From Actinomyces sp. 432 (GTDB lineage Bacteria; Actinomycetota; Actinomycetes; Actinomycetales; Actinomycetaceae): 64,000 nucleotides of DNA. Positions 9,924 through 22,201 of this stretch are shown here, piece by piece. The stretch spans positions 2,046,001 through 2,110,000 of the forward strand of contig NZ_CP025249.1 in the NCBI RefSeq assembly GCF_009930875.1. Direction: 5' to 3'. The stretch's first letter is position 1, and each line of letters begins with the position of its first letter. The position numbers and the translations under genes were made by a program. The notes beneath the pieces are model-generated. The model searched no databases. It had not been told where the DNA came from and saw nothing but the letters and a program-made list of their open reading frames with translations.

Positions 9924-10739
9924 ATGACTTCTCCCCGTACCCCGCGCCGCCCGTCCGCGCGCCGGGCCACGCGCGCCCTGGCCCTGGCCCTGTGCCTGAC
10001 CTCCGGCCTCGCCCTGGCCGCCTGTGGCTCAGGCTCCGGCAAAGCCAGCGAGTCGACCGCCGCCTCCGGCGGATCCGGCCTGTCCCTGCGCGCGTCCACT
10101 CAAGAGCCCATCCCGACGCTGACGCCCACCCCGACCCCGAGCCCGTCCTCGGGCGTCGGCCTGAGCGCCCGCAGCTCCGAGGCACCGCCCTCCGCCACTC
10201 CCCAGCAGACCGAGGAGCCGTGGAGCCCGCCGACGCTGAAGTTCTACAACGAGGACACCTCCGTCTGGTACCAGGACGACTCGGTAGTGAACACCGATGC
10301 CGTCTCCAGCAACGGCAACATTGAGGGCTACCGAACCTGGGACAACGCCTGCATCGGCTATGAGACCCGGGACATCTCCGAGCGCATCCACGACCTCGGC
10401 CTGGATGACGACACCATGAGCTCCCTGCTGGTTCCGGTGAACGACTCCGTCATCACCGATTACAACGAGACCGGTCGGGAGACCCTGGACCTGGTGCGCG
10501 ACGACGGCGGCACCATGGAGGGGTACTCGGTGACCTGGACCGGTACCTTCAACTACGACGACGGCACCACCGAGTCCGTCGAGGGCTACAAGTTCGCTCG
10601 CGCCGTGGGCAACGCCGGGCTTGACTTCAGCGTGGAGATCATCTGCTCCAGTGGCAGGAACGTCTCCGCGGCCCAGTGGCACACGATCCTGTCGGGTATT
10701 CGCATCGAGGGACTCAAGGCAGGCAAGATGAGCAGCTGA
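9924..10739 (+). CDS. Lipoprotein of unknown function (paralogue of 12532-13329)
   Basis: A 271-residue secreted lipoprotein. The signal peptide has an Arg-rich start, a hydrophobic core (ALALALCLTSGLALAAC) and a lipobox LAAC with the lipidated Cys at residue 34. A low-complexity Ser/Thr/Pro linker (TPTPTPSPSSGVGL) leads to an acidic globular domain with conserved-looking Cys pairs and Trp residues. The ATG follows GGAGGAAAG. I recognise no enzymatic motif. The linker followed by GVGL also occurs in the second lipoprotein beyond gltX. The role is probably extracellular binding or envelope-related, but it is unknown. Confidence 0.8.
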   Translation: MTSPRTPRRPSARRATRALALALCLTSGLALAACGSGSGKASESTAASGGSGLSLRASTQEPIPTLTPTPTPSPSSGVGLSARSSEAPPSATPQQTEEPWSPPTLKFYNEDTSVWYQDDSVVNTDAVSSNGNIEGYRTWDNACIGYETRDISERIHDLGLDDDTMSSLLVPVNDSVITDYNETGRETLDLVRDDGGTMEGYSVTWTGTFNYDDGTTESVEGYKFARAVGNAGLDFSVEIICSSGRNVSAAQWHTILSGIRIEGLKAGKMSS

Positions 10740-10781
10740 CGCCGCCGGGCGGGCCGCGCGACGGCGTCAGCCGGTAGCGGG

Positions 10782-12364
<1,583 letters not shown>

Positions 12365-12531
12365 CTAGCCGCCCCCGGCGCTGTTTCCGCATCGGTTCGG
12401 CCGTGCCTGCGCGCCACGCTCCGCCTGCCGCGCGCATCAAGGACGACGCCGGGGAACGCTCCCCATGGCGCCACGGGCCGTATGCCGCTAACGTACGTGA
12501 TGAACCCGTTATTCCACTTCAGGAGCATCCC

Positions 12532-13329
12532 ATGAACACGACGATCCTCCAGACGTCACCCGCCATCCGCCGCGGCGCAGTGACGCTGCTGGCGCTCGGG
12601 CTCGCCCTGCCCGGCATTGTCGCCTGCAACGACGAGGCTCCGGTGGCTAGAGCCCCAGAGACCGAGCAGACTCAGGCCGCGCCCGAGCAGTCCTCTACCC
12701 CCACCCCCAGTCCGTCGGCAGATGACGCCGAGCCCGGTGTCGGCCTACGCCCGCTGCAGCGGTCCACTGACAGCCCCATCGAGAATGCCGACGACGACTC
12801 CACGTACTGGTCATTCCCCCTGCTGTACGACGGCTGGTACCCGGAGACGATCGACGAGGAAGGCCGCAACGAGCTGGACCGGGCGGACGGCAACTGCCTG
12901 TACGAGAGTGGCCAGTTCCTCTACGAGGACTCCGAGTACGGCGATACCGCGGAGACCGTGTACCAGGCCGACGCCTGGGTTGAGTACCTTGAGGACGAGT
13001 ACGGCGACGTCGAGTCCACGCAGACAACCGACACCACCGTCACCGACATGTCGGGCAACCCGGTGGAGATGATCAAGGTTCAGACCAGCTACCAGAACAA
13101 CGGGCGCGATATCAAGGCGATCACCTGGATGCGCGTCTTCACCACGATCCAGACGCCCACCATGATGTCGCTGCACTACACCTGCATCGCCAACGCCATT
13201 GATGAGACCGAGCTTGAGGACATGGTCTCCGACACCCACATCGTCAACCCGGGCCCGGCCAAGATGGAGGACGGCGTGGTTGGGAAGTCCTCCAGCGGCT
13301 CCTCAACCGGAAGCGATGACATGGTCTGA
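12532..13329 (+). CDS. Lipoprotein of unknown function (paralogue of 9924-10739)
   Basis: A 265-residue lipoprotein with signal peptide AIRRGAVTLLALGLALPGIVAC, the lipidated Cys at residue 32. An STPTPSPSADDAEPGVGL linker is followed by a very acidic domain rich in Asp/Glu/Tyr/Trp. The layout (lipobox, T/P-rich linker, GVGL, acidic domain with one or two Cys) matches the lipoprotein on the other side of gltX, so the two probably arose by duplication although the domains have diverged. AGGAG precedes the ATG by 6 bp. No catalytic motif is recognised. A strong hairpin follows. Confidence 0.8.
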   Translation: MNTTILQTSPAIRRGAVTLLALGLALPGIVACNDEAPVARAPETEQTQAAPEQSSTPTPSPSADDAEPGVGLRPLQRSTDSPIENADDDSTYWSFPLLYDGWYPETIDEEGRNELDRADGNCLYESGQFLYEDSEYGDTAETVYQADAWVEYLEDEYGDVESTQTTDTTVTDMSGNPVEMIKVQTSYQNNGRDIKAITWMRVFTTIQTPTMMSLHYTCIANAIDETELEDMVSDTHIVNPGPAKMEDGVVGKSSSGSSTGSDDMV

Positions 13330-13380
13330 CCCGCCGGTCCCTGACGCGACCGCGCAGGCACTTGCACGCAACGCCGTCAG

Positions 13381-13415
13381 CCGCCCCCGTACCCGCCCCG
13401 CCGGTACGGGGGCGG
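13381..13415 (+). terminator. Hairpin after the second lipoprotein gene
   Basis: A perfect 13-bp inverted repeat CCGCCCCCGTACC/GGTACGGGGGCGG with a 9-nt loop lies 51 bp after the stop. It has no U-tract and ends about 30 bp before the next start codon. Confidence 0.55.
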
Positions 13416-13446
13416 CGGCATGGTCAGCGTTTCGTACACTGCCCGC

Positions 13447-14724
13447 ATGGCTACACCCGAACTCAACGCCGCAAACCAAGTATCCGGAACTTCCCTGGAC
13501 GAGCCGGCGCCCGCCTTCGACGCCACGCGCACTATCGCCGAGTTTGACGCCCTGACCCCCGAAGTCATGCGGAAACGCGGATCGCTGAAGTGGACCATGT
13601 ATCCCGGGGACGTGATCGGCGCGTGGGTGGCCGAGATGGATCTGGGCACTGCCCCGTCGGTTACTGCGGTTCTTCACCGCGCGGTCATGGACGGCTCCTA
13701 CGGCTACCTGCCGCCGCGAGTCGCCGAGTCCGTAAGCGAGCAGACCGCCCGCTTCCAGGGTGAGGCCTTCGGCTGGCAGGTGGACGCGCAGGACGTGAGC
13801 CTGCTGCCGGACGTGCTGTCCGCCCTGGGCGCCGTGATCGCCCACCACACCCGCCCGGGCAGCGCCATAATCGTGCCGACCCCGGCCTACATGCCGTTCC
13901 TGTCCTATCCCGGCCTGTACGGGCGCGAATGCGTGCAGGTACCGTCCCTGCGCACCGGGACCACCGACTCCGGTGCCGCCTGGGCGCTGGACCTGGACCG
14001 CATTGAGGCGGCGATGGCCGCCGGCGCCGGCCTGCTGGTGCTGTGCAACCCCTGGAACCCGGTGGGGCGGGTGCTGTCGCCCGCCGAGCTGGACGCCGTC
14101 GCCGAGCTGTCCGCCCGCTACCGGGTGCCGGTCTTCGCCGACGAGATCCACAACGCCCTAATCCTGGACCCGCAGGCCGTGCACACCCCCTATGCCTCGC
14201 GCCCCGGCACCGACCCCGATCTGACCTTCACCGCCACCGCCGCCTCCAAGGGGTGGAACACTCCCGGCCTGAAGTGCGCGCAGCTGATCGCCTCCGCCGG
14301 GGCGCGGCAGGCCTGGGATGACAGCCCCCTGTCCAAGCACCTGGCCAATGAGGCGTCGCTGCTCGGCGCGCAGGCGACCGTGGCCGCGCTTGCGGACGGG
14401 CAGGAGTGGATTGACTGCGTGCGCGGATACATACGCGCCAATGCGCAGCTCGCGGAGCAGGCGCTGGCGGACGTGGAGGGCGTGGAGATCACGGTGCCGT
14501 CCGGCACATACCTTGCCTGGCTGGACTGCTCCGGGCTGCCCCTGCCCGAGGACGTCACCCCGGCCGAGGTCTTCCGCCGCGAACCCGGGGTCGTCATGAA
14601 CGACGGCGCCGCATTCGGATCCGGGTACGAGCGTTTCTGCCGACTCAACCTGGCCACGGGCCGGCGGATCGAGGAGCAGACCGTGCAGCGCCTGGCCGAC
14701 GCCGTCGCCCGGCTCACGGCCTGA
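13447..14724 (+). CDS. MalY/PatB-family PLP-dependent C-S beta-lyase or aminotransferase
   Basis: Fold-type I PLP enzyme of 425 residues. The PLP lysine is in AASKGWNTPGLK, where SKGWNxPGL is characteristic of the MalY/PatB cystathionine beta-lyase branch. Other family marks are VAEMDLGTAPSV near the N-terminus, LLVLCNPWNPVGRVL and FADEIHNALI, which contain the Asn and Asp that bind PLP. The likely reaction is cleavage of cystathionine to homocysteine, pyruvate and ammonia. The ATG at 13447 was chosen over an upstream GTG because family alignment begins here. It is convergent with the FAH-family gene. Confidence 0.85.
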   Translation: MATPELNAANQVSGTSLDEPAPAFDATRTIAEFDALTPEVMRKRGSLKWTMYPGDVIGAWVAEMDLGTAPSVTAVLHRAVMDGSYGYLPPRVAESVSEQTARFQGEAFGWQVDAQDVSLLPDVLSALGAVIAHHTRPGSAIIVPTPAYMPFLSYPGLYGRECVQVPSLRTGTTDSGAAWALDLDRIEAAMAAGAGLLVLCNPWNPVGRVLSPAELDAVAELSARYRVPVFADEIHNALILDPQAVHTPYASRPGTDPDLTFTATAASKGWNTPGLKCAQLIASAGARQAWDDSPLSKHLANEASLLGAQATVAALADGQEWIDCVRGYIRANAQLAEQALADVEGVEITVPSGTYLAWLDCSGLPLPEDVTPAEVFRREPGVVMNDGAAFGSGYERFCRLNLATGRRIEEQTVQRLADAVARLTA

Positions 14725-14730
14725 GGCAGC

Positions 14731-14765
14731 AGGGCCCGGCGGCCGTGATACGGGCCACCGGGCCC
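14731..14765. terminator. Bidirectional hairpin between convergent genes
   Basis: The arms AGGGCCCGGCGGCC and GGGCCACCGGGCCCT (one G:U and one edge mismatch) enclose a 7-nt loop. The hairpin sits in the 51-bp gap between the stops of two convergent genes. Confidence 0.65.
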
Positions 14766-14775
14766 TGCCCGGGTC

Positions 14776-15597
14776 TCAGCGGCGCACCACGGGATTGCCG
14801 AAGGCGCCGATGCCCTCCACTGCTACCTCGACGCGCTGGCCGGCGCGGATCTCGCCGACGCCGGCCGGCGTGCCCGTTAGCACGACGTCACCAGGCAGCA
14901 GCGTGAACACACCTGAGACGTAGGCAATCAATTCAGGAACCGGGCGGATCATGTCCGCGGTGGTCCCCTCCTGCACGATGCTCCCGTCAACGCGCGCACG
15001 CACTACGGCGTCGGCGGGGTCGAAGCCGGCGCCCCCAGGCTGCGGGATCTCGATCCAGGGGCCCAACGGGCAGGAGGTGTCAAAGGCCTTGGCACGCGTC
15101 CAGGTCTCGTCCGCGCGCTGGCAGTCCCGGGCTGAGACGTCATTGGCAACTGTGTAGCCGAGAATCGCGGCAGCTGCTTCACGCGGCGTGGCGTCCTTGA
15201 CGATCGACTTGATGACAACGGCAAGTTCCGCCTCGTAGTGGACCTCATTGGACCATGCGGGCAGGACGATTGGGGCATCGGGGCCGATCACCGAGGTGTT
15301 CGGCTTGATGAACACAATGGGCTCGGCCGGGGCGGCCCCGCCCATCTCGGCGGCGTGGGCGGCGTAGTTCTTTCCGATCCCCACCACCTTGGAGCGCGGT
15401 ATGACCGGGGAGACCAGGCGTGCCTCCGAGAGGGGGATGACCTCCCCGGTGGCTTCGGGAGCCGTGTACAGGGGGTCGCCCTTGAGTACGAGGAGGCGGC
15501 CGGAGGACTCGCCGGTGGGGGTGGCCTCCCCGGCCGGTAGTCCGTCAACGATGCCGTAGCGGAGTTCGTCTCCCGTGGAGAAGCGCGCGATCTTCAT
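14776..15597 (-). CDS. Fumarylacetoacetate hydrolase family protein
   Basis: A 273-residue FAH-superfamily protein. The core contains VVGIGKNYAAHAAEMGG, IVFIKPNTSVIGPDAPIVLP, the metal-ligand region EVHYEAELAVVI and the C-terminal GDVVLTGTPAGVGEI. These are the standard features of 2-hydroxyhepta-2,4-diene-1,7-dioate isomerase, acylpyruvase and oxaloacetate decarboxylase-like enzymes, so the substrate is not certain. In mycobacteria a close relative is encoded next to gltX; here the pair is separated by a lipoprotein and a lyase gene. The ATG is at 15595-15597. Confidence 0.88.
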   Translation of the reverse strand: MKIARFSTGDELRYGIVDGLPAGEATPTGESSGRLLVLKGDPLYTAPEATGEVIPLSEARLVSPVIPRSKVVGIGKNYAAHAAEMGGAAPAEPIVFIKPNTSVIGPDAPIVLPAWSNEVHYEAELAVVIKSIVKDATPREAAAAILGYTVANDVSARDCQRADETWTRAKAFDTSCPLGPWIEIPQPGGAGFDPADAVVRARVDGSIVQEGTTADMIRPVPELIAYVSGVFTLLPGDVVLTGTPAGVGEIRAGQRVEVAVEGIGAFGNPVVRR

Positions 15598-15676
15598 GGG
15601 ATGACCCTAGAGGATTGACGCGCCCGCGGGGGAGACGACTTCCACGGTCCAGGTCGCGCCGGCGCAGCCGCCGGAC

Positions 15677-17218
<1,542 letters not shown>

Positions 17219-17464
17219 AGGTCTCCGGACGTAGTCGGGATGCGCCAGTGGGAGGGCGCGGGCCGGTCCCTTGGGACAGGCACTTGTCAGTTGCATCCGT
17301 CCCGGCACCGCAGGCGCCGAAGCCTGGGCTGAGACGGTAGCGCAACACACTGTATTGACTTCAGCGCGTCACGTGCCCGCAATGTATGCGATCTCATATG
17401 CCACCCGGGCCCAGGAGGGCCGCCGCGAGAAGCCGTGGTACAGCGTCCGCCGCGTCCCGCGGAA

Positions 17465-18988
17465 TCAGTATCCCCAGCCTCCGCGAGTCGCTTGTCCCGG
17501 CGCGGAGGGCGTGTAGGCGCCGGAGGCATCCCAGACGTCTCCGGGCAGCGCGTGGGGCAGATACGGGTTGCCGACCGCGGAGAAGCTGATCTCCGCGTGT
17601 GTCTGCGCCCCCGCGAGTACGCGGGCGCGCTGCGCCTCCCAGTCGCGCAGCACACCGACCACCCACGGCGTCAGCACCACCAGGGCGATCAGGTTCAGCA
17701 CGGCCCCGATACCCAGGAGCACATCGGCCGCGGTCCAGACGGTGCTCAGGGCCGCCGCTCCCCCGATGCCGGTGCAGGCCACGGCGGCAGCCCGCAGCGT
17801 GGTCGTGGCCCAGGGGGCCCGGGTCAGGTAGTCCAGGCACACCTCGGCATATGAGAACGCGCCCAGGATGGTGGAGTATGCCAGTACGAGCACCAGCAGC
17901 GTCATCGGCCAGCTGGTCCACTGCCCCAGCGTGGCCCCGATCGCCGTCTGGGTCAGGGTTCCGGACACGTCTGGATCCTCCAGCCCGGTGACGCCGGGAG
18001 TGTAGACGGCACCGTCGGTGCGGCCGGCGATGAGGATGGCCAGGGCCGTTGCGGTGCAGACGAAAAGCGTGTCCACCAGTACGCCGAAGACCTGTACGAA
18101 GCCCTGCTGAGCCGGGTGCGCCACGGTGGCCGACCCGGCGGCGCAGGCGGCCCCGCCCAGGCCGGCCTCATTGGAGAACAGTCCCCGGCGCACGCCGTTG
18201 AGCAGCGCCGCGGTGATGCCGCCGGCAACCCCGGCCAGGCCCGCACGCAGGTTGAAGGCCGCGGCGAAGATGTCACCGATGGCCGCTACGGCCTGCAGCG
18301 GGTGGGTGACGATGATGACCAGTACCAGCGCCAGGTACACCGACGCCATCACGGGTGCGAGCCACTCGGTTACGCGCACCACCGAGCGCAGGCCGCCGAG
18401 CAGCACCGGGGCGACTAGCACGGTGACGATCACCGCCCCCTGCCAGGGCGTCACGTCGGCGGAGGCACCCAGGGCGGCGGTCATCGCATTGGCCTGCACC
18501 ATGGGCATCGCCAGGCCGTTGGCCACCATGAAGACGACGGCGAACACGCCTCCCAGGACGGGCAGGCGCATGCCGCGGGCCATGTAGTAGGCGGGACCGC
18601 CCCGGTAGGTGCCGTCTCCGCGGCCCACCTTGAACAGTTGTCCCATGGTCGCCTCGGCGAATGCGGTGGCGGTGCCCAGCAGCGCGACCACCCACATCCA
18701 GAACACGGCGCCCGGCCCGCCCAGGACCAGGGCGAGGGCAACGCCGACGATGTTGCCGGTACCCACCCGGCAGGCCAGCCCCACGGCGAAGGCCTGGAAG
18801 GAGGAGATACCGCCGCGCGCCCCGGAGCGGGAGGAGGCCACCGAGCGAATCATGGAGCCGAGGTGGCGCAGCTGCAGACCGCGAGTGCAGATGGTGAACC
18901 ACACGCCTGCGCCCAGGAGCAGCCAGATCAGAATCGTGCCGAACAGTAGGTTGGAGACGCTGGTCAGGAATGCGTTGAGGGTACTCAT
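17465..18988 (-). CDS. AGCS-family sodium:alanine/glycine symporter, copy 2
   Basis: A 507-residue AGCS transporter with CRVGTGNIVGVALALVLGGPGA and RGLFSNEAGLGGAACAAGSA. The second signature departs from the usual VPNAAATA found in the other copies, which could affect substrate or ion selectivity. The tail reads VLRDWEAQRARV, then GNPYLPHALPGDVW. The ATG at 18986-18988 lies 3 bp after the stop of copy 3, so copies 3 and 2 are almost certainly co-transcribed. The C-terminus is followed by a 246-bp gap. Confidence 0.9.
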   Translation of the reverse strand: MSTLNAFLTSVSNLLFGTILIWLLLGAGVWFTICTRGLQLRHLGSMIRSVASSRSGARGGISSFQAFAVGLACRVGTGNIVGVALALVLGGPGAVFWMWVVALLGTATAFAEATMGQLFKVGRGDGTYRGGPAYYMARGMRLPVLGGVFAVVFMVANGLAMPMVQANAMTAALGASADVTPWQGAVIVTVLVAPVLLGGLRSVVRVTEWLAPVMASVYLALVLVIIVTHPLQAVAAIGDIFAAAFNLRAGLAGVAGGITAALLNGVRRGLFSNEAGLGGAACAAGSATVAHPAQQGFVQVFGVLVDTLFVCTATALAILIAGRTDGAVYTPGVTGLEDPDVSGTLTQTAIGATLGQWTSWPMTLLVLVLAYSTILGAFSYAEVCLDYLTRAPWATTTLRAAAVACTGIGGAAALSTVWTAADVLLGIGAVLNLIALVVLTPWVVGVLRDWEAQRARVLAGAQTHAEISFSAVGNPYLPHALPGDVWDASGAYTPSAPGQATRGGWGY

Positions 18989-18991
18989 GGT

Positions 18992-20512
18992 TCAGTTCCC
19001 CAGGTGGTCGGGTGCTGCGGGTGCCGTATCTTCGGGTTCGAGGCCATGGGCGAGTGCGGGGTCGGTGTCCAGCTCCCATACACCCGGCAGGGTGTCCCCC
19101 GGCATCAGCGGGTTGCCATGGCCAACGAACACGGGGATGGCGCCGACGCCGCGCTGGGCCTCCCAGTCACGCAGGGCGCCGCGCACCCATGGGAACAGCC
19201 GGACGATCACCACCAGATTGATAACGCCCATCAGCCCCAGCGCAATATCCGTAAGCGCCCACACGATCGGCAGCGTCAGCACGGTGCCGGCGAAGGCGGC
19301 GGCGGTGAGCAGGATGCCGAAGGCCTGCTCGGCGCGCTGCTCGCCGCCCAGGAAGTTGACGTTGACCTGGGAGTAGGAGTAGCAGCCGAGCACGGTTGAG
19401 AAGACCAGCACGAAGATCAGGACGACGATCGGCCAGGTGGTCCACTCCCCCAGGTGCTCGGCTACGGCCTGCTGGGTGAGGACGGCGCCGACCAGTCCCT
19501 CGTTGCCGGGCTGGTAGGTGTCGGTGGCCAGCAGGATCAGCAGGCCGGTGGCGGTGCACACCAGGCCGGTGTCCACGAATACGCCGAAGGACTGGATCAG
19601 GCCCTGGCGGACCGGGTGGGTGGTGGTGGCGGTGCCGGCGGCGTTGGGGACGGTGCCCAGGCCCGCCTCGTTGGAGAACAGGCCGCGGCGCACGCCGTTG
19701 AGGACGGCCGCGAGCATGCCGCCGGCGGTGCCGAACAGGGCCTGGTCCCGGCCGAAGGCGCCGCGGAAGATCTCGCAGAAGACGGTGGGGATCTCACCGA
19801 GGTTCATGAGGATGACAACGAGGGTAACCAGCACGTAAGCCAGGGCCATCAGGGGTGCGACGACCTCGGTGACGCGGGCCACGGACTTCAGCCCACCGAG
19901 CACCACCGGGCCGGTCAGCAGCACCAGGGCCACACCGACCATCCAGGGTTCAACCGTGGGCACGGTGGCGTTGACGACGCCGGCCAGGGAGTTGGTCTGC
20001 ACCATCACCACCGTTACGCCGACGCTGACGATGCACATGACGGCGAAGATGGCGCCCCAGGTCTTGGAGCCGAGCCCGTTCTTGATGTAGTAGGCGGGGC
20101 CGCCGCGGAAGGTGAAGTCGCGGCCGCGCTCCTTGAAGATCTGGGCCAGGGTGGACTCGGTGAAGCTGGTGGCCATGCCGATCAGGGCCACCACCCACAT
20201 CCAGAACAGGGCGCCGGGGCCGCCGGCCACGACGGCCAGCGCCACCCCGGCGATATTGCCGATGCCGACGCGGGCGGCCAGGCCGACGGCGAAGGCCTGG
20301 AAGGAGGAGATGCCGCCCTGGGCGCCGGAGCGGGAGGAGGCCACCGCCCGCAGCATGGAGCCGAAGTGGCGCAGCTGCACGGTGCGGGTGCGGATGGTGA
20401 CGTAGATGCCGACGGCGATCAGCAGGGCAGCCAGGAAGTAAGTGTAGAAGATGTCGTCGACCTGATTGAGGGTGTTCTCCAGGTTCGCGAGGCTCATGGC
20501 GGGTTGAGGCAT
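18992..20512 (-). CDS. AGCS-family sodium:alanine/glycine symporter, copy 3
   Basis: A 506-residue transporter with ARVGIGNIAGVALAVVAGGPGALFWMW and RGLFSNEAGLGTVPNAAGTA. The tail reads ALRDWEAQRGVG, then GNPLMPGDTLPGVWELD. The ATG at 20510-20512 has AAGGAG 6-7 bp upstream. It lies between copies 2 and 4 with gaps of 3 and 53 bp. The four copies differ most in their termini and in the loop after the fifth signature, so they look like old duplications with divergent specificity rather than recent amplification. Confidence 0.9.
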   Translation of the reverse strand: MPQPAMSLANLENTLNQVDDIFYTYFLAALLIAVGIYVTIRTRTVQLRHFGSMLRAVASSRSGAQGGISSFQAFAVGLAARVGIGNIAGVALAVVAGGPGALFWMWVVALIGMATSFTESTLAQIFKERGRDFTFRGGPAYYIKNGLGSKTWGAIFAVMCIVSVGVTVVMVQTNSLAGVVNATVPTVEPWMVGVALVLLTGPVVLGGLKSVARVTEVVAPLMALAYVLVTLVVILMNLGEIPTVFCEIFRGAFGRDQALFGTAGGMLAAVLNGVRRGLFSNEAGLGTVPNAAGTATTTHPVRQGLIQSFGVFVDTGLVCTATGLLILLATDTYQPGNEGLVGAVLTQQAVAEHLGEWTTWPIVVLIFVLVFSTVLGCYSYSQVNVNFLGGEQRAEQAFGILLTAAAFAGTVLTLPIVWALTDIALGLMGVINLVVIVRLFPWVRGALRDWEAQRGVGAIPVFVGHGNPLMPGDTLPGVWELDTDPALAHGLEPEDTAPAAPDHLGN

Positions 20513-20565
20513 CGGGGCTCCTTGCGGGTGGGGCTCTAGGGGGCGGGCTGGGAGGCAGTAGGCGG

Positions 20566-22025
20566 TCAGTTCCAGACGTCGCCGGGCACGTCGGCGGGCA
20601 GGTGGGGGTTGTCGTGTCCAACGAAGACGGGCTCTTCAACCCCGGCGCGGCGCTGGCTCTCCCAGTCACGCAGGGCACCCACACCCCACTTGGACAGCGC
20701 GATGAGGGCGACGAGGTTGGTGACGGTCATGACGGCCATGGCGATGTCGACGGCGTTCCACACGACGTCGAGCGACAGCACAGCGCCGGCGGTGGCGGAG
20801 ACGACGGAGACCACGCGTACCGTCCAGGTGGCCCAGGTCTTGCCACCGGTCAGGAAGGACATGTTGGTGTCGGAGTAGACGTAGGCGGCGATGATCGAGG
20901 AGTAGGCGAGCACGAAGATCAGGACGGCGATGGGCAGGATGGTCCAGCCGCCGAGCTCGTGGGAGACGGCCATGATGGTCAGGGTGGAGGGGTTGGCGCC
21001 GTCGGCGCCCCAGACCTCGGGGCCGGCGATGAGGATGACGAAGGCGGTGGCGGTGCACACCACGATCGTGTCGATGAACACGCCCAGGGACTGAATCAGG
21101 CCCTGCTGCACCGGGTGGGCGACGGTGGCGGTGGCGGCCGCGTTGGGGGCGGTGCCCTGGCCGGCCTCGTTGGAGAACAGGCCGCGCTTGGTGCCGTTGA
21201 CGACGGCGGCGAGGATGCCGCCGCCCAGGCCGCCGACCAGCGGCTGGGGGCGAAGGCGGAGGAGATGATCAGGCCGAGCACCTCCACGAAGCGGCCCAGG
21301 TGCATCAGGCAGATGATGAACACCAGGACGATGTAGATACCGGCCATGATCGGGGCCATCCACTCGGTCACGCGGGCGACGGTGCGGATGCCACCGAAGA
21401 TGACCATGGCGGTGAATACGAAGATCAGGGCGGCGATGACCAGCTGGGCGGCGGACAGACCACCGAAGCCCTCGATGGCGGCGCCGTCGTCGCCGATGGC
21501 GCCCAGGAGCGTGCCGGCCACCGCGTTGGACTGCACGGAGGTGATAATGAAGCCGCAGGTGACCAGGGTGATGACGGCGTAGACGCCGGCCAGCACCGGG
21601 CTGCCCACGCCGGCGCGCATGTAGTAGGCGGGACCGCCGCGGAAGGAGCCGTCGTCGGTACGGACCTTGAAGATCTGGGCGAGGGTGGCCTCGAAGAATG
21701 CGGTAGCCATGCCCACCAGGGCCACCACCCACATCCAGAACACGGCACCGGGACCGCCCATGAGCAGGGCGGCGGCCACCCCGAAGATGTTGCCCACCCC
21801 CACGCGGGCAGCCAGGGAGATGGCGAAGGCCTGGAAGGAGGAGATGCCGCCGTGAGCGCCGGTGCGCGAGGATGTCACCGCCCGGAACATGTCCCGCAGG
21901 TGGCGCACCTGGACGCCGCGGGTGCGGATGGTCAGGAACAGCCCGGTGCCGACCAGCACCCACATGGTGATGTGCGCGGTGATCCAGTCGGCGATCGAAA
22001 GCAGGCTGTCGGCGAGAGCTTCCAT
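20566..22025 (-). CDS. AGCS-family symporter, copy 4, with an apparent 1-nt frameshift
   Basis: Fourth AGCS transporter, about 486 residues when repaired. The N-terminal part starts MEALADSLLSIADW (ATG 22023-22025) and carries ARVGVGNIFGVAAALLMGGPGA. The C-terminal part carries RGLFSNEAGQGTAPNAAATA and the tail DNPHLPADVPGDVWN. The two halves are in different frames, joined at SSAFAP|QPLVGGLGG, where a run of five G (21246-21250) appears to have lost one base. Restoring it gives a continuous family-length protein. It is first in the leftward transporter array. Confidence 0.85.
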
Positions 22026-22201
22026 GAACTAGCGGCCTTCCACGTGGGGATACGGGAACGCGCGGCATCATCGCACAATCCCCGCGCCGGCCCGACAACC
22101 GTCCGCATGTTCATACGCGTTGCCACTTCTCGGGGCTCCGGACCACTCCGCTTCCCCCGACGACTCAGCACCGCCGCGGTGTTCAACGCGCATGTGAAAC
22201 G

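Noticed and set aside
17219..17464. Glycine riboswitch upstream of AGCS copy 1
   Set aside because: Glycine transporters are sometimes riboswitch-controlled, but I could not identify the conserved aptamer cores in this 246-bp gap.
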